Shown here: piece by piece, positions 35,462 to 44,939 of the stretch
How the letters are laid out: every line of letters starts with the position of its first letter
How positions within the stretch are numbered: position 1 is the first letter of the stretch
Source of the DNA: CPC320 sp002684375
Lineage (GTDB): Bacteria > Pseudomonadota > Alphaproteobacteria > Rhodobacterales > Rhodobacteraceae
NCBI GenBank assembly: GCA_965662545.1
Contig: CBFIHZ010000016.1
Span: 19,829 to 83,828 of the forward strand
Reading direction: 5' to 3'
DNA length: 64,000 bases
Program-made: the position numbers and the translations under genes
Notes under the pieces: generated by a model
Database searches by the model: none
Seen by the model: only the letters and a program-made list of their open reading frames with translations
What the model was told of the DNA's origin: nothing

Positions 35462-36700
35462 ATGTCTGTGCCTAAAAACTCTGCACCAAAAAAAGTTGTT
35501 CTTGCCTATTCTGGAGGCTTGGACACATCAATCATTCTAAAATGGTTACAGACCGAATACGGCTGTGAGGTGGTGACCTTTACCGCTGACCTGGGTCAGG
35601 GCGAAGAACTTGAGCCAGCGCGGAAAAAAGCCGAACTTTTGGGAATTGCGCCTGAAAATATTTATATTGAAGATGTCCGCGAAGAATTTGTGCGTGATTT
35701 TGTCTTTCCGATGTTTCGCGCCAATGCACTTTATGAAGGGCTCTATCTGCTGGGCACATCTATTGCCCGTCCGCTGATATCAAAGCGCCTTGTCGAAATC
35801 GCGGCACTGACCGGCGCAGATGCCGTGGCCCATGGCGCGACCGGCAAAGGCAATGATCAAGTGCGGTTTGAACTGGCCGCCTATGCGCTGAACCCCGATA
35901 TCAAAGTGATTGCCCCATGGCGGGAATGGGATCTTTCAAGCCGGACCAAACTTATCGCTTTTGCCGAAGAAAACCAAATTCCCATCGCCACCGACAAGCG
36001 CGGCGAAGCACCCTTTAGCGTCGATGCCAACTTGCTGCACACGTCATCCGAGGGCAAAGTTCTGGAAGACCCCGCTGTCGAAGCGCCCGATTACGTTTAT
36101 CAGCGCACCGTCAGCCCCGAAGACGCCCCAGAGACGCCCGAATTCATCGAGATTGGATTTGAACGCGGTGATGCCGTTTCAATCAATGGTGAAGCTTTGT
36201 CGCCGGCAACCATTCTAACCCGCCTGAACGAGTTGGGCGGCAAACATGGCATTGGCCGGCTTGATCTGGTCGAGGGGCGGTTTGTCGGGATGAAATCCCG
36301 CGGCATTTATGAAACCCCCGGCGGCACTATCCTGCTTGAAGCGCACCGCGGGATTGAGCAGATCACCCTTGATCGCGGCGCGGCGCATCTGAAAGACGAG
36401 CTGATGCCAAAATATGCCGAGCTGATTTACAACGGTTTTTGGTATTCGCCCGAGCGTGAGATGCTACAGGCCCTGATCGATGCCTCCCAAGAGCATGTGA
36501 CCGGCACAGTGCGGCTGAAACTCTATAAGGGATCGGCGCGCACCGTCGGGCGCTGGTCTGAACACAGCCTATATTCCGAAGCGCATGTGACCTTTGAAGA
36601 CGACGCCGGCGCCTATGATCAAACCGATGCGGCTGGCTTTATTCAGCTGAACGCGCTGCGCCTAAAACTGCTGGCCGCGCGCAAGCGTCGGTTGGGGTAG
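35462..36700 (+). CDS. argG: Argininosuccinate synthase
   Basis: A 412-residue enzyme joining citrulline and aspartate with ATP, the penultimate step of arginine synthesis. The ATP loop is VVLAYSGGLDTSIILKW at the N-terminus, and ATGKGNDQVRFELAAYAL and KRLGEAPFSVDANLLHTS-like (KRGEAPFSVDANLLHTS) are family signatures. AAGGA precedes the ATG. It is a single gene, followed by a gene-decay zone. Confidence 0.97.
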   Translation: MSVPKNSAPKKVVLAYSGGLDTSIILKWLQTEYGCEVVTFTADLGQGEELEPARKKAELLGIAPENIYIEDVREEFVRDFVFPMFRANALYEGLYLLGTSIARPLISKRLVEIAALTGADAVAHGATGKGNDQVRFELAAYALNPDIKVIAPWREWDLSSRTKLIAFAEENQIPIATDKRGEAPFSVDANLLHTSSEGKVLEDPAVEAPDYVYQRTVSPEDAPETPEFIEIGFERGDAVSINGEALSPATILTRLNELGGKHGIGRLDLVEGRFVGMKSRGIYETPGGTILLEAHRGIEQITLDRGAAHLKDELMPKYAELIYNGFWYSPEREMLQALIDASQEHVTGTVRLKLYKGSARTVGRWSEHSLYSEAHVTFEDDAGAYDQTDAAGFIQLNALRLKLLAARKRRLG

Positions 36701-36852
36701 GATATTTACCTATTAGCGGCCCCTCTAAGTCCTTAAGACAATCAAAGGTTGATCTTTTCTCTCTGAAGCGCCCTATGAGGTATTGAAGTTGCAAGAGATG
36801 CGCCAGCGAATGTAAGCTGCGTCAGTATTATTTAGCGCAGTCAATTACTTGA

Positions 36853-36987
36853 TTTTATGACAACAAATATTCCTTTGCTAGCGGTCAGTATTATTATGCG
36901 CTGTTTATTGAAAACCCCGACCAGATCAAGGTTGAGTTTTTGGCAAGACAACCAGTGGGTGTTCTGGCAACACGCGAATGGTCGTAA
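36853..36987 (+). pseudogene. C-terminal remnant of a VOC (glyoxalase-like) protein
   Basis: Between argG and the next gene, one frame gives ~44 residues containing FASGQYYYALFIENPDQIKVEF, split here as FASGQYYYALF and IENPDQIKVEF. This closely follows the pattern APGYYAVFFEDPDGIKLE that ends VOC/glyoxalase-fold proteins. It is closed by TAA at 36985 and cut in front by an in-frame TGA (36850). No N-terminal part is present in the 150 bp upstream. A dead fragment is the best reading. Confidence 0.55.
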
Positions 36988-37689
36988 TTGAGGCGCTTGT
37001 TTAAAATAACCTGCTTTGGCGGTCTGCTACTCTTGGTTGGCGCACTGGGGTGGGTGTTTTATAAAGAGCCGGTGTTCAGAGCGTATCTTTGCCCCAGCTG
37101 CTTTGGCTTAACCGAGATTGAGCCCCATATTTATCTAGAGCAAACCGATGATGCGACGCGCACTCAAATTCGGGCTAATGTGCTCAAAGCTCAGCGCGAT
37201 ATCGAGGCGTTTTTCCATCCTCCCTTTTCGCTTCCAACAATGCTGATTTGCCTCACAGAAATTTGCCAAAACCGGCTGGGTGGCAGTCAGGCGCTTGGGC
37301 TGGCCTATGGAACCGTATTTATTCTTATTTCTCCCAAAGGCGCAAACCGGAAGATCATTACCCATGAGTTGGCGCATATTGCAGTCGGCAGGCAGCTGGG
37401 TAGCCTTGCAATGGTAAGCGGCCGCCTGCCAGCATGATTTTTTGAAGGCCTCGCCGTGATTGTTTCGCGTGATGCCAGATATCTTACATTTCCCAAAGGC
37501 GGTTACCCCGATGTTGCACTGCCTTCCTCGTTTCGCGAATGGCGCCGAAGGGCAGAGTTGGAACACGCACAGCTTTATCCTGCCGCGGCGTTCAAAGTAT
37601 CACAATGGATGGATCAAAACGACGGCGTTTTCGGGGTACGGGTGGCACTTAAGGCGCTGGCTGAAGGCGAGGTTATCAATTTTAACTGA
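36988..37689 (+). pseudogene. Membrane-anchored HEXXH peptidase-like gene with premature TGA
   Basis: A 234-codon frame is interrupted only by TGA at 37435-37437. The N-terminus has a signal-anchor helix (CFGGLLLLVGALGWVFYKE). The zinc motif HELAH lies at about residue 127, and the stop falls in PA*FFEGLAVIVS, exactly where related gluzincins carry Trp (AWFxEGLA); TGG to TGA would explain it. The third zinc ligand Glu is after the stop. The start is a TTG without a ribosome site, in line with decay. Parts on both sides remain in one frame, so the mutation looks recent. Confidence 0.65.
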
Positions 37690-37712
37690 TACTACCACTC
37701 AGGCAACAAATC

Positions 37713-38432
37713 CTAAGATACAAGTTTCACCGCTGCCAACCGATTATAAGCCGCCATGCCCTGCGCCGCCAAATCAGCCACCGCGCCGTGCAATTCCGGC
37801 AGCGCTGCCTCAGGCCCGGCGAACCCAGTGGACCTGTGCACCGCGCCGTACCAATGTGACGCCCAGACGCCATCACTGGCGTGGCCACCCGCCGGCCATG
37901 ACAGCATTGCCGGATCAAATCCCAAACCCAGCGCTGCGCAAAGGCGGCGCAGCATACCCTCAGGATCAGCGCGGATATCGGCAGCCTCTATGACAAACGC
38001 AGACTGGCCCAACGCCTGAACATAATCGTATAGCTCTGCCTGTTGCACAAACCCCAAATCCTCAAGGCTGGGATTTTCAAACTTGGCGGCAAAGCTGGCC
38101 ACCACCCGTGCGGGATGGCGGATCAAAAACACGTTAACCACATCTCTCATCCACTCGCGCGGGATACCGGCGGTCATATGCTGGGTCATATGTTTGTGAT
38201 AGACATGCGGGCGGGCTTTTGGCAGCGGCGCCAACATCGCGGCAATCACGTCTGCCGGATCGTTCGGCTGATCGGCCAGAACCTCGGACCGCAATGGATG
38301 ATCAAGACCGGATTGCGTCAGATAAGCCGCGTAAAACGGCTCATCCACCACCGCAAAATCCGCACGGTTGCCAAAGGCATACATCAGCGCGGTTGACAGG
38401 TTGCGCGGGCCCGACCACATGGCAATCCGCAT
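37713..38432 (-). CDS. Sulfotransferase-like protein
   Basis: A 239-residue protein of the sulfotransferase P-loop family. The PAPS-binding start MRIAMWSGPRNLSTALMYAF is clear. The second motif FLIRHPARVVASFAAK corresponds to the 3'-phosphate site. Proteins of this type are common in Rhodobacteraceae and their acceptors are unknown; some are annotated as branched-chain aminotransferase-linked. The start at 38432 matches the family; a longer frame begins upstream without support. It converges on the peptidase remnant. Confidence 0.82.
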   Translation of the reverse strand: MRIAMWSGPRNLSTALMYAFGNRADFAVVDEPFYAAYLTQSGLDHPLRSEVLADQPNDPADVIAAMLAPLPKARPHVYHKHMTQHMTAGIPREWMRDVVNVFLIRHPARVVASFAAKFENPSLEDLGFVQQAELYDYVQALGQSAFVIEAADIRADPEGMLRRLCAALGLGFDPAMLSWPAGGHASDGVWASHWYGAVHRSTGFAGPEAALPELHGAVADLAAQGMAAYNRLAAVKLVS

Positions 38433-38575
38433 TAGGAACCGACCTTTAACGCACCAAAACATACCCCGCCATGACGGGGATCATTGCGAATTGAAATAGC
38501 TCTATCTATCATCAAATCTCACTCTTTTACCGCCACGCTAAAAACAATTTTGTGCGCCGCCAAGCCCTTAAACCC

Positions 38576-39445
38576 TCAAATCAACTGTGCATCCTGCAAG
38601 TCTTTCAGATCAGGGATCACATCCGCCGTCCCCAGCCGTGTCACCATCAGTCCAGCGGCCTTAATGCCCAGTGAAATCGCCTGCGCCATGGGCATTCCAC
38701 GGTCCAGACCCGCCAGCACATAGCCAGTGAACGTATCCCCCGCCCCGGTGGTATCAACCGGCTCAACCGCAATCGCCTCAAACTGCTGCTGTCCTTCGAT
38801 TCCATACCAAAGACACCCCTCAGCCCCCAAGGTCACGATAATATCGCGCACAGGCAACTGCGCGGGTGACTGACCAGTGGCTTGATGTAACTGCTCGGCC
38901 TCAACCGCGTTCAATATTAGCAAATCAAGCGACCCCATCACCGCCTGCACAGCCTGCGCATCAAAAGGGGCTGCCGCATAACCCACTGACAAACCGAGCG
39001 TTTTAGCCGTGGCTGCCGCGTAGCTTTGATTGTTAGTCTCGTTTTGCATCAACAGCCAATCACCTGCATTTGCCTGAGATAAGGCCGCGCCAATCGCCTC
39101 TTGTGTATTCTTATGATTGGCGCCGGGATAGAGCAGAATATTGTTTTCACCGCTGGTATCCACAGCAATGATGGCATGGCCGGTGGAGTCGGATTGCGTG
39201 GTGATAAAACGTGTATCAACCCCGTATTCCAACAGCCGCTCAGCCGCCCATGCACCATCCGGACCAAGGCATCCGATGTGACACACATGCGCCGCAGCAC
39301 GCGCCGCGGCCACTGACATATTGGCCCCTTTGCCACCCAGACCCCGCGACATTTTTGTTGTGGCAAGGGTTTCCCCGGGGGCGGGTAAATGCGGCACCTG
39401 ATAGACATAATCGGCGTTGATTGATCCTAAATTAAATACCGTCAT
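38576..39445 (-). CDS. rbsK: Ribokinase / PfkB family sugar kinase
   Basis: A 289-residue PfkB-type kinase. The N-terminal GSINADYVYQVPHLPAPGET and GGKGANMSVAAARA match ribokinase, as does the C-terminal anion hole and catalytic Asp in DTTGAGDTFTGYVLAGL. It would phosphorylate ribose; a related sugar cannot be excluded since no ribose operon is near. Start MTVFNLGS at 39445, with a nearby in-frame ATG two codons earlier. Confidence 0.85.
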   Translation of the reverse strand: MTVFNLGSINADYVYQVPHLPAPGETLATTKMSRGLGGKGANMSVAAARAAAHVCHIGCLGPDGAWAAERLLEYGVDTRFITTQSDSTGHAIIAVDTSGENNILLYPGANHKNTQEAIGAALSQANAGDWLLMQNETNNQSYAAATAKTLGLSVGYAAAPFDAQAVQAVMGSLDLLILNAVEAEQLHQATGQSPAQLPVRDIIVTLGAEGCLWYGIEGQQQFEAIAVEPVDTTGAGDTFTGYVLAGLDRGMPMAQAISLGIKAAGLMVTRLGTADVIPDLKDLQDAQLI

Positions 39446-39785
39446 CCCCATGCCCCCCAAGCCTTGAATGGGACCGCATATATCACCGTCAGCCAGCCTT
39501 GTCCCACTCAAGTTTTATCCCGCCTTGCAAGCTCAATACAGCTCCAAATTTTGATGGCAGCTGTCACAGCGCACGATAACCGTCCATTGATTGCATGTAT
39601 ATCCAAGCTGAAGATCTTAAAGCCATCAAGAAAACCGTTTATAATGCTCAAAGGGTGTTGTATTTGTGGCCCGCACGGTCCAATTTTGGCCCTCACTGCC
39701 CCACCCCTCACTGCCGCGAGATTTTACGCTTTCCGTGTCACGTTGACAGCTGTAAACTAACGGCGCTCCCAGTAAGGAAACCATT

Positions 39786-42431
39786 GTGTCCGCGCCAAAA
39801 GCCACAGTCACGCCGATGATGGCGCAATATCTTGACATCAAAGCGCAATATCCTGATGCTTTGCTATTTTACCGCATGGGCGATTTTTACGAATTGTTCT
39901 TTGATGATGCGATCGCTGCCTCTGAGGCGTTAGATATCGCGCTGACCAAACGTGGCAAACACGAGGGAGCCGACATTCCTATGTGTGGGGTGCCCGTACA
40001 TGCGGCAGAAGGGTATCTTTTGACGCTCATTCGCAAAGGATTTCGCGTTGCTGTGGGCGAACAATTGGAAAAGCCTGCCGAGGCCAAAAAACGCGGTGCA
40101 AAATCGGTTGTTAAACGGGACGTGGTGCGACTGGTCACCCCCGGCACGCTGACCGAGGAAAGCCTGCTGGAAGCCCGTCGCCACAATTTTCTGGCGGCTT
40201 TTTCGGAAATTCGCGACAGCGCTGCATTGGCATGGGTCGATATCTCAACCGGAGCGTTTCACGTCATGGCATTGCCCCCTGTTCGGTTTGGGCCGGAACT
40301 GGCGCGTCTGGCCCCCAGCGAAGTGCTGATATCGGAAACCCAAGAAACCCAATGGGACGAGACGATCAAAGACGCTGGTGCTGCAGTAACTCCGATGGCG
40401 CGAGGCGCCTTTGACAGCACGGCGAGTGAAAAACGGCTGCTGGCGTTATTTAACATTCAAACCTTGGACGCTTTTGGCGATTTTAAGCGTGCTGAAGTTT
40501 CTGCCATGGGCGCGTTAATTCAATATCTCGAAATTACCCAAAAAGGCCAGCTGCCTCTGCTGCGACCACCCGTGTCTGAGGCGATTGCCAGTGTGATGCA
40601 AATCGATGCCGCAACGCGCCGCAATCTTGAGCTGACACAAACTTTGTCTGGCGAGCGGGGCGGCACCCTGCTGGCCTGTCTCAATCTCACTGTCACTGCC
40701 AGCGGCGCGCGCCTTATGGAGCGGCGCCTGTCTGCACCCTCGCTTGATCTGGCTGAGATTGCCGCGCGCCTTGATGCTATCGCCTTTGGGGTTGAACACA
40801 CCCAGATTGCCCAACAGCTTCGCATAGGCCTGCGCCGGGTGCCCGATCTGGATCGGGCTCTGTCTCGGCTGGCGCTTGATCGCGGCGGGCCACGTGATCT
40901 GGCGGCCATCCGCACGGGGCTGGCTCAGGCAATGGACCTTGCACAAGGCTGCGCCAGTTCTGTATTGCCTGCAGCGCTGCAAACGGCGGTGTCCGATTTG
41001 CAAGGTCATGAGACGCTCGTGACCCTGCTTGAGACCGCTTTAACAGAAGAACCGCCACTGCTTTTAAGGGACGGCAACTTTATCGCTCAGGGCTATGACC
41101 CTGATCTGGACGAAACACGCAGACTGCGCAACGAGGGCCGCAGCGTCATCGCTGGTCTGCAACAAGAATACAGCGTGCAAACAGCAATTCAATCGCTGAA
41201 GATCAAGCATAATAATGTGCTGGGATATTTTATTGAGACCACTGCAACCCATGCCGAAAAAATGTTGTCTCCTCCTTTGTCGGATCTGTTTATCCACCGG
41301 CAGACCACCGCCAATCAAGTGCGGTTTACAACGGTCGCGCTGTCAGAATTGGAAACCAAAATTCTCAACGCCGCGAACCATGCCCAGGATATTGAGCAAC
41401 GTCACTTTGACGATCTTCGAGCCGCGGTACTGGCACAGGCGGCTCAGATCAGTCTGGCCGCGCAGGCCTTTGCGATATTCGACGTCTCGCTCGCGCTGGC
41501 CGATCTGGCAATTCGAGAAAACTGGTGCCGGCCAAAAGTTGATAACAGCTATGCGTTTGCTATTTCTGGCGGACGTCATCCGGTGGTCGAACACGCACTC
41601 AAAAGCCAAAGTGGGGCATCGTTTATCGCCAATGATTCAGCACTGGATGACAATAAGATCTGGCTGCTCACTGGGCCGAATATGGCAGGTAAATCCACTT
41701 TTTTAAGACAAAACGCCTTGATTGCACTTTTGGCACAAATGGGCAGTTTCGTACCGGCCACATCAGCACATATAGGTCTGGTCAGCCAGCTGTTCAGCCG
41801 GGTCGGCGCATCTGACGATCTGGCGCGGGGTCGATCGACGTTTATGGTGGAAATGGTCGAAACTGCCGCAATCCTCAATCAAGCTGACCACCGGGCGTTA
41901 GTTATTCTTGACGAAATCGGTCGTGGTACGGCCACCTATGACGGGCTGTCAATCGCTTGGGCAACACTAGAGCATTTGCATGATGTCAACAAATCGCGAT
42001 CGCTGTTTGCCACACATTACCACGAGTTGACAGCATTGGCGGGCAAACTTGACCGGGTCGAAAACGCGACAGTAGCGGTAAAGGAGTGGCAAGGCGAAGT
42101 TATTTTCCTACATGAGGTCATCAAAGGGGCTGCAGACCGTTCCTATGGGGTGCAGGTCGCGCAACTGGCAGGTCTTCCTAAGACTGTAGTGGACCGTGCC
42201 AGAATGGTGCTAGAGGCGCTGGAAAAGGGCGAACGTGAAAATGGCAGCGGGGCAAAGGCGTTGATTGATGACTTGCCACTTTTTGCCATGGCACCGAGTG
42301 CTCCACCAAAACAGGCTGTGACGGAACCGTCGCAAGTCGACGCGCTGTTGCGCGACGTACAACCCGATGAGTTGACCCCGCGCGACGCTTTAAAACTGAT
42401 TTATCAACTCAAAGACTGCGCTCAATCATAG
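39786..42431 (+). CDS. mutS: DNA mismatch repair protein MutS
   Basis: An 881-residue MutS. Domain I has the mismatch-reading motif MGDFYELFFDDA near residue 33. The ATPase has Walker A GPNMAGKST, Walker B VILDEIGRGT and the signature STFMVEMVETA; the tail includes SYGVQVAQLAGLP. It recognises mismatches and recruits MutL. Translation starts at GTG 39786, 7 bp after AAGGAAA. Length is normal. It stands alone on the plus strand and converges on grpE 22 bp away. Confidence 0.97.
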   Translation: MSAPKATVTPMMAQYLDIKAQYPDALLFYRMGDFYELFFDDAIAASEALDIALTKRGKHEGADIPMCGVPVHAAEGYLLTLIRKGFRVAVGEQLEKPAEAKKRGAKSVVKRDVVRLVTPGTLTEESLLEARRHNFLAAFSEIRDSAALAWVDISTGAFHVMALPPVRFGPELARLAPSEVLISETQETQWDETIKDAGAAVTPMARGAFDSTASEKRLLALFNIQTLDAFGDFKRAEVSAMGALIQYLEITQKGQLPLLRPPVSEAIASVMQIDAATRRNLELTQTLSGERGGTLLACLNLTVTASGARLMERRLSAPSLDLAEIAARLDAIAFGVEHTQIAQQLRIGLRRVPDLDRALSRLALDRGGPRDLAAIRTGLAQAMDLAQGCASSVLPAALQTAVSDLQGHETLVTLLETALTEEPPLLLRDGNFIAQGYDPDLDETRRLRNEGRSVIAGLQQEYSVQTAIQSLKIKHNNVLGYFIETTATHAEKMLSPPLSDLFIHRQTTANQVRFTTVALSELETKILNAANHAQDIEQRHFDDLRAAVLAQAAQISLAAQAFAIFDVSLALADLAIRENWCRPKVDNSYAFAISGGRHPVVEHALKSQSGASFIANDSALDDNKIWLLTGPNMAGKSTFLRQNALIALLAQMGSFVPATSAHIGLVSQLFSRVGASDDLARGRSTFMVEMVETAAILNQADHRALVILDEIGRGTATYDGLSIAWATLEHLHDVNKSRSLFATHYHELTALAGKLDRVENATVAVKEWQGEVIFLHEVIKGAADRSYGVQVAQLAGLPKTVVDRARMVLEALEKGERENGSGAKALIDDLPLFAMAPSAPPKQAVTEPSQVDALLRDVQPDELTPRDALKLIYQLKDCAQS

Positions 42432-42453
42432 GCGTGGGACCGTGACAGAATAC

Positions 42454-43038
42454 TCAGGCCGTTTTGGTTTCTGTATTGCTGCTGGTATTGGACGAAACAC
42501 CAACCTGTGCCGGACGCAACAGCCGATCATGCAGCATGAAACCTTCAGTTGAGACCTGAATGATGCTACCGGCCTGCGTGTTGGGCAGCGGTGCCTCGAA
42601 CATTGCCTCATGTTCCTTGGGATCGAAACGGTCGCCAACGGCAGGTGTAATCGGTCTGATACCATGTTTACCAAAAACATTGACCAGCTCACGCATGGTC
42701 AGTTCAACACCTTCAATCAACGCAGCTGAGACCGCTTTTTGCTCTTCTGTGGCAGCTTCAAGCGCCCGTTTCATATTATCATAAACCGGCAACAAGTCGC
42801 GTGACAGTTTTGATCCGCCATAGTTCTCGGCCTCTCGACGGTCTTTATCAGCCCGCTTGCGCGCATTCTCAGAATCTGCCAGCGCCCGCATAAAGCGATC
42901 ACGAAACTGGTCGCGTTCGGCACGTAGTGTATCTATTTCAATGTCTTCATCACTGATTTCTATTTCTTGATCAGCGTATTCTTCAGCCATCACGTCATCA
43001 ATATCGTCGAGATAGTCTTCATTCTTTGGATCTGCCAT
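42454..43038 (-). CDS. grpE: Nucleotide exchange factor GrpE
   Basis: A 194-residue GrpE that releases ADP from DnaK. A long N-terminal coiled coil (about 30-110, ERDQFRDRFMRALADSENARKRADKD) is followed by the beta domain with NVFGKHGIRPITPAVGDRFDP and HEAMFEAP. GAGGTG precedes the ATG. It is the second gene of hrcA-grpE, 9 bp behind hrcA; no heat-shock operator is seen. Confidence 0.95.
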   Translation of the reverse strand: MADPKNEDYLDDIDDVMAEEYADQEIEISDEDIEIDTLRAERDQFRDRFMRALADSENARKRADKDRREAENYGGSKLSRDLLPVYDNMKRALEAATEEQKAVSAALIEGVELTMRELVNVFGKHGIRPITPAVGDRFDPKEHEAMFEAPLPNTQAGSIIQVSTEGFMLHDRLLRPAQVGVSSNTSSNTETKTA

Positions 43039-43047
43039 ATTTCACCT

Positions 43048-44115
43048 CTAACTCTGATCGGCGATTCTCTTGCCTACCAGCTGTGCCGCATAATCAACAA
43101 TCGGCACGATACGTCCATAATTCAATCGTGTTGGCCCAATCACTCCGACCGCACCAACAATCTTTCGATCAGCGTTCATATAGGGACTTACGACCAAAGA
43201 GGAACCCGTAAGCGAAAAAAGTTTGTTCTCAGAGCCAATAAAAATGCGAACCCCTTCGCCATCTTCGGTTAATTCTAAAAATTCAGCAATATCTCGCTTG
43301 CGTTCCAGGTCGTCAAACAAAGTTCTGATCCTGGTCAAGTCAGCCTCTTCGGCGTCGCCATCCAAAAGATTCGCCCGACCACGTACCAAAAGCCGTTCAT
43401 GGCGATCGCCTTTGTTTTGCCAAACCGCCAAACCGCTTTCGACCAGATCATGGGCTAGCGTATCAATCTCTTGCCGGCGGGCGGCAATCTCAGTCTTTAC
43501 CGCTCCTTGCAAATCAGACAACGTGCGTCCTTCAATCAACGCGTTGAGAAAGTTTGCTGCCTCGCGCATTGAACTGGGTGTCTGGCCCGGCGGCGGCGTA
43601 AACAGGCGGTTTTCAACCTGACCATTAGCAAAAACCAGCACCACAAGCGCCCGATCTTCAGCCAGAGAGACAAATTCAATATGTTTGATCGGGGCCTGTT
43701 GTTTTGGGGTCAAAACCAGTGACGCGCCCTGAGTGATGCCTGACAACGCTGAGCCAATCTGATCCAGCATACCGTCAACATCCTGCGCCGTGTCCGCCAC
43801 AGTGGCATTAAGCTTTTCACGGTCAACCACGTTCATTTCACCAATTTCAAGCAAGCCATCCACAAACATCCGCAACCCCATCTGAGTTGGAATACGTCCG
43901 GCACTGATATGGGGGCTGTCGAGCAGTCCAAGGTATTCCAGATCTTGCATGACATTGCGCACCGTCGCCGCACTGACTTTTTCAGTCAAAGTGCGGGTCA
44001 GAGTGCGTGATCCCATCGGTTCGCCATTTTCCAAATACCCTTCGACAACGCGGCGAAAAACCTCGCGCGAACGGGTATTCATATCCTCAAATAATTTAGC
44101 TCCGTCAGTCATCAT
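43048..44115 (-). CDS. hrcA: Heat-inducible transcription repressor HrcA
   Basis: A 355-residue HrcA. The winged HTH covers about 20-90 (GEPMGSRTLTRTLTEKVSAATVRNVM split as GEPMGSRTLT and SAATVRNVMQDLEYLGLL), and PHISAGRIPTQMGLRMFVDGL is the typical dimer segment. It represses groESL-type genes by binding the CIRCE repeat. No CIRCE copy is visible in this window. Start ATG 44115 (a second ATG follows at once). It is coupled to grpE and diverges from rph across 110 bp, an arrangement usual in alphaproteobacteria. Confidence 0.95.
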   Translation of the reverse strand: MMTDGAKLFEDMNTRSREVFRRVVEGYLENGEPMGSRTLTRTLTEKVSAATVRNVMQDLEYLGLLDSPHISAGRIPTQMGLRMFVDGLLEIGEMNVVDREKLNATVADTAQDVDGMLDQIGSALSGITQGASLVLTPKQQAPIKHIEFVSLAEDRALVVLVFANGQVENRLFTPPPGQTPSSMREAANFLNALIEGRTLSDLQGAVKTEIAARRQEIDTLAHDLVESGLAVWQNKGDRHERLLVRGRANLLDGDAEEADLTRIRTLFDDLERKRDIAEFLELTEDGEGVRIFIGSENKLFSLTGSSLVVSPYMNADRKIVGAVGVIGPTRLNYGRIVPIVDYAAQLVGKRIADQS

Positions 44116-44225
44116 TCACACCTCAGCCCCAAAGCATTAAAACTCTGGCGGCGCAAAGGTCAATCAGGGTTGCAAAAAGGTATATCTGGGCTGTATCCCA
44201 AGGGAAACAATAAAAGGATAATTCT

Positions 44226-44939
44226 ATGCGCCCTTCCGGTAGACAACTGGACGAACTGCGACCCGTTTCGATTGAAACAAACGTCACCAAACACGCTGAA
44301 GGGTCTTGCATGATCCGCATGGGCGACACTCACGTATTGTGTACTGCGACGCTGGAAGACCGCGTGCCCTCTTTTATCAAAGGCTCTGGCCTTGGTTGGG
44401 TCACTGCCGAATACGGCATGTTGCCGCGCTCGACCACGTCCCGCATGCGACGTGAGGCAGCATCTGGCAAACAAGGTGGAAGAACCGTTGAAATTCAAAG
44501 GCTTATAGGTCGATCCCTGCGTGCAGGTGTAGATCGCGTTGCCTTGGGAGAGCGTCAGATCACCATCGATTGTGACGTGATCCAAGCCGATGGCGGCACC
44601 CGCTGTGCGGCGATCACCGGCGGGTGGGTAGCGCTGAGAATCGCGGTGAACAAATTACTTAAAACCCGTGAAATTATCTCGGACCCGCTGATCCAACCCG
44701 TTGCTGCGGTAAGCTGCGGAATATATGCAGGTCAAGCCGTATTAGATTTGGATTATCCCGAAGATTCAGATGCTGGCGTAGATGGCAACTTTATTATGAT
44801 GAGCAATAAGCAGCTAATCGAAGTTCAAATGAGTGCTGAAGGGTCAACCTATTCACGCGACCAAATGATGCAATTACTTAATTTGGCTGAAAAAGGCGTG
44901 GCAGAGTTGGTGACGGCTCAGGCAGATGCATTAAAATGA
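44226..44939 (+). CDS. rph: Ribonuclease PH
   Basis: A 237-residue phosphorolytic 3'-5' exoribonuclease that trims tRNA 3' ends. Signatures are MRPSGRQLDELRPVSIE, VTAEYGMLPRSTTSRMRREA and IDCDVIQADGGTRCAAITGG; the catalytic region has LDLDYPEDSDAGVDGNF. AAAGGA lies upstream. It overlaps rdgB by ATGA and starts the rph-rdgB-hemW-DUF454 operon. Confidence 0.96.
   Translation: MRPSGRQLDELRPVSIETNVTKHAEGSCMIRMGDTHVLCTATLEDRVPSFIKGSGLGWVTAEYGMLPRSTTSRMRREAASGKQGGRTVEIQRLIGRSLRAGVDRVALGERQITIDCDVIQADGGTRCAAITGGWVALRIAVNKLLKTREIISDPLIQPVAAVSCGIYAGQAVLDLDYPEDSDAGVDGNFIMMSNKQLIEVQMSAEGSTYSRDQMMQLLNLAEKGVAELVTAQADALK

Noticed and set aside
37435..37437. TGA recoded as selenocysteine or tryptophan
   Set aside because: No selenocysteine insertion hairpin was recognised, and other genes use TGG and TGA normally; a nonsense mutation is simpler.
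44116..44225. CIRCE or sigma-32 promoter before hrcA
   Set aside because: No TTAGCACTC-N9-GAGTGCTAA repeat; weak CTTG-like matches are too degenerate to call.
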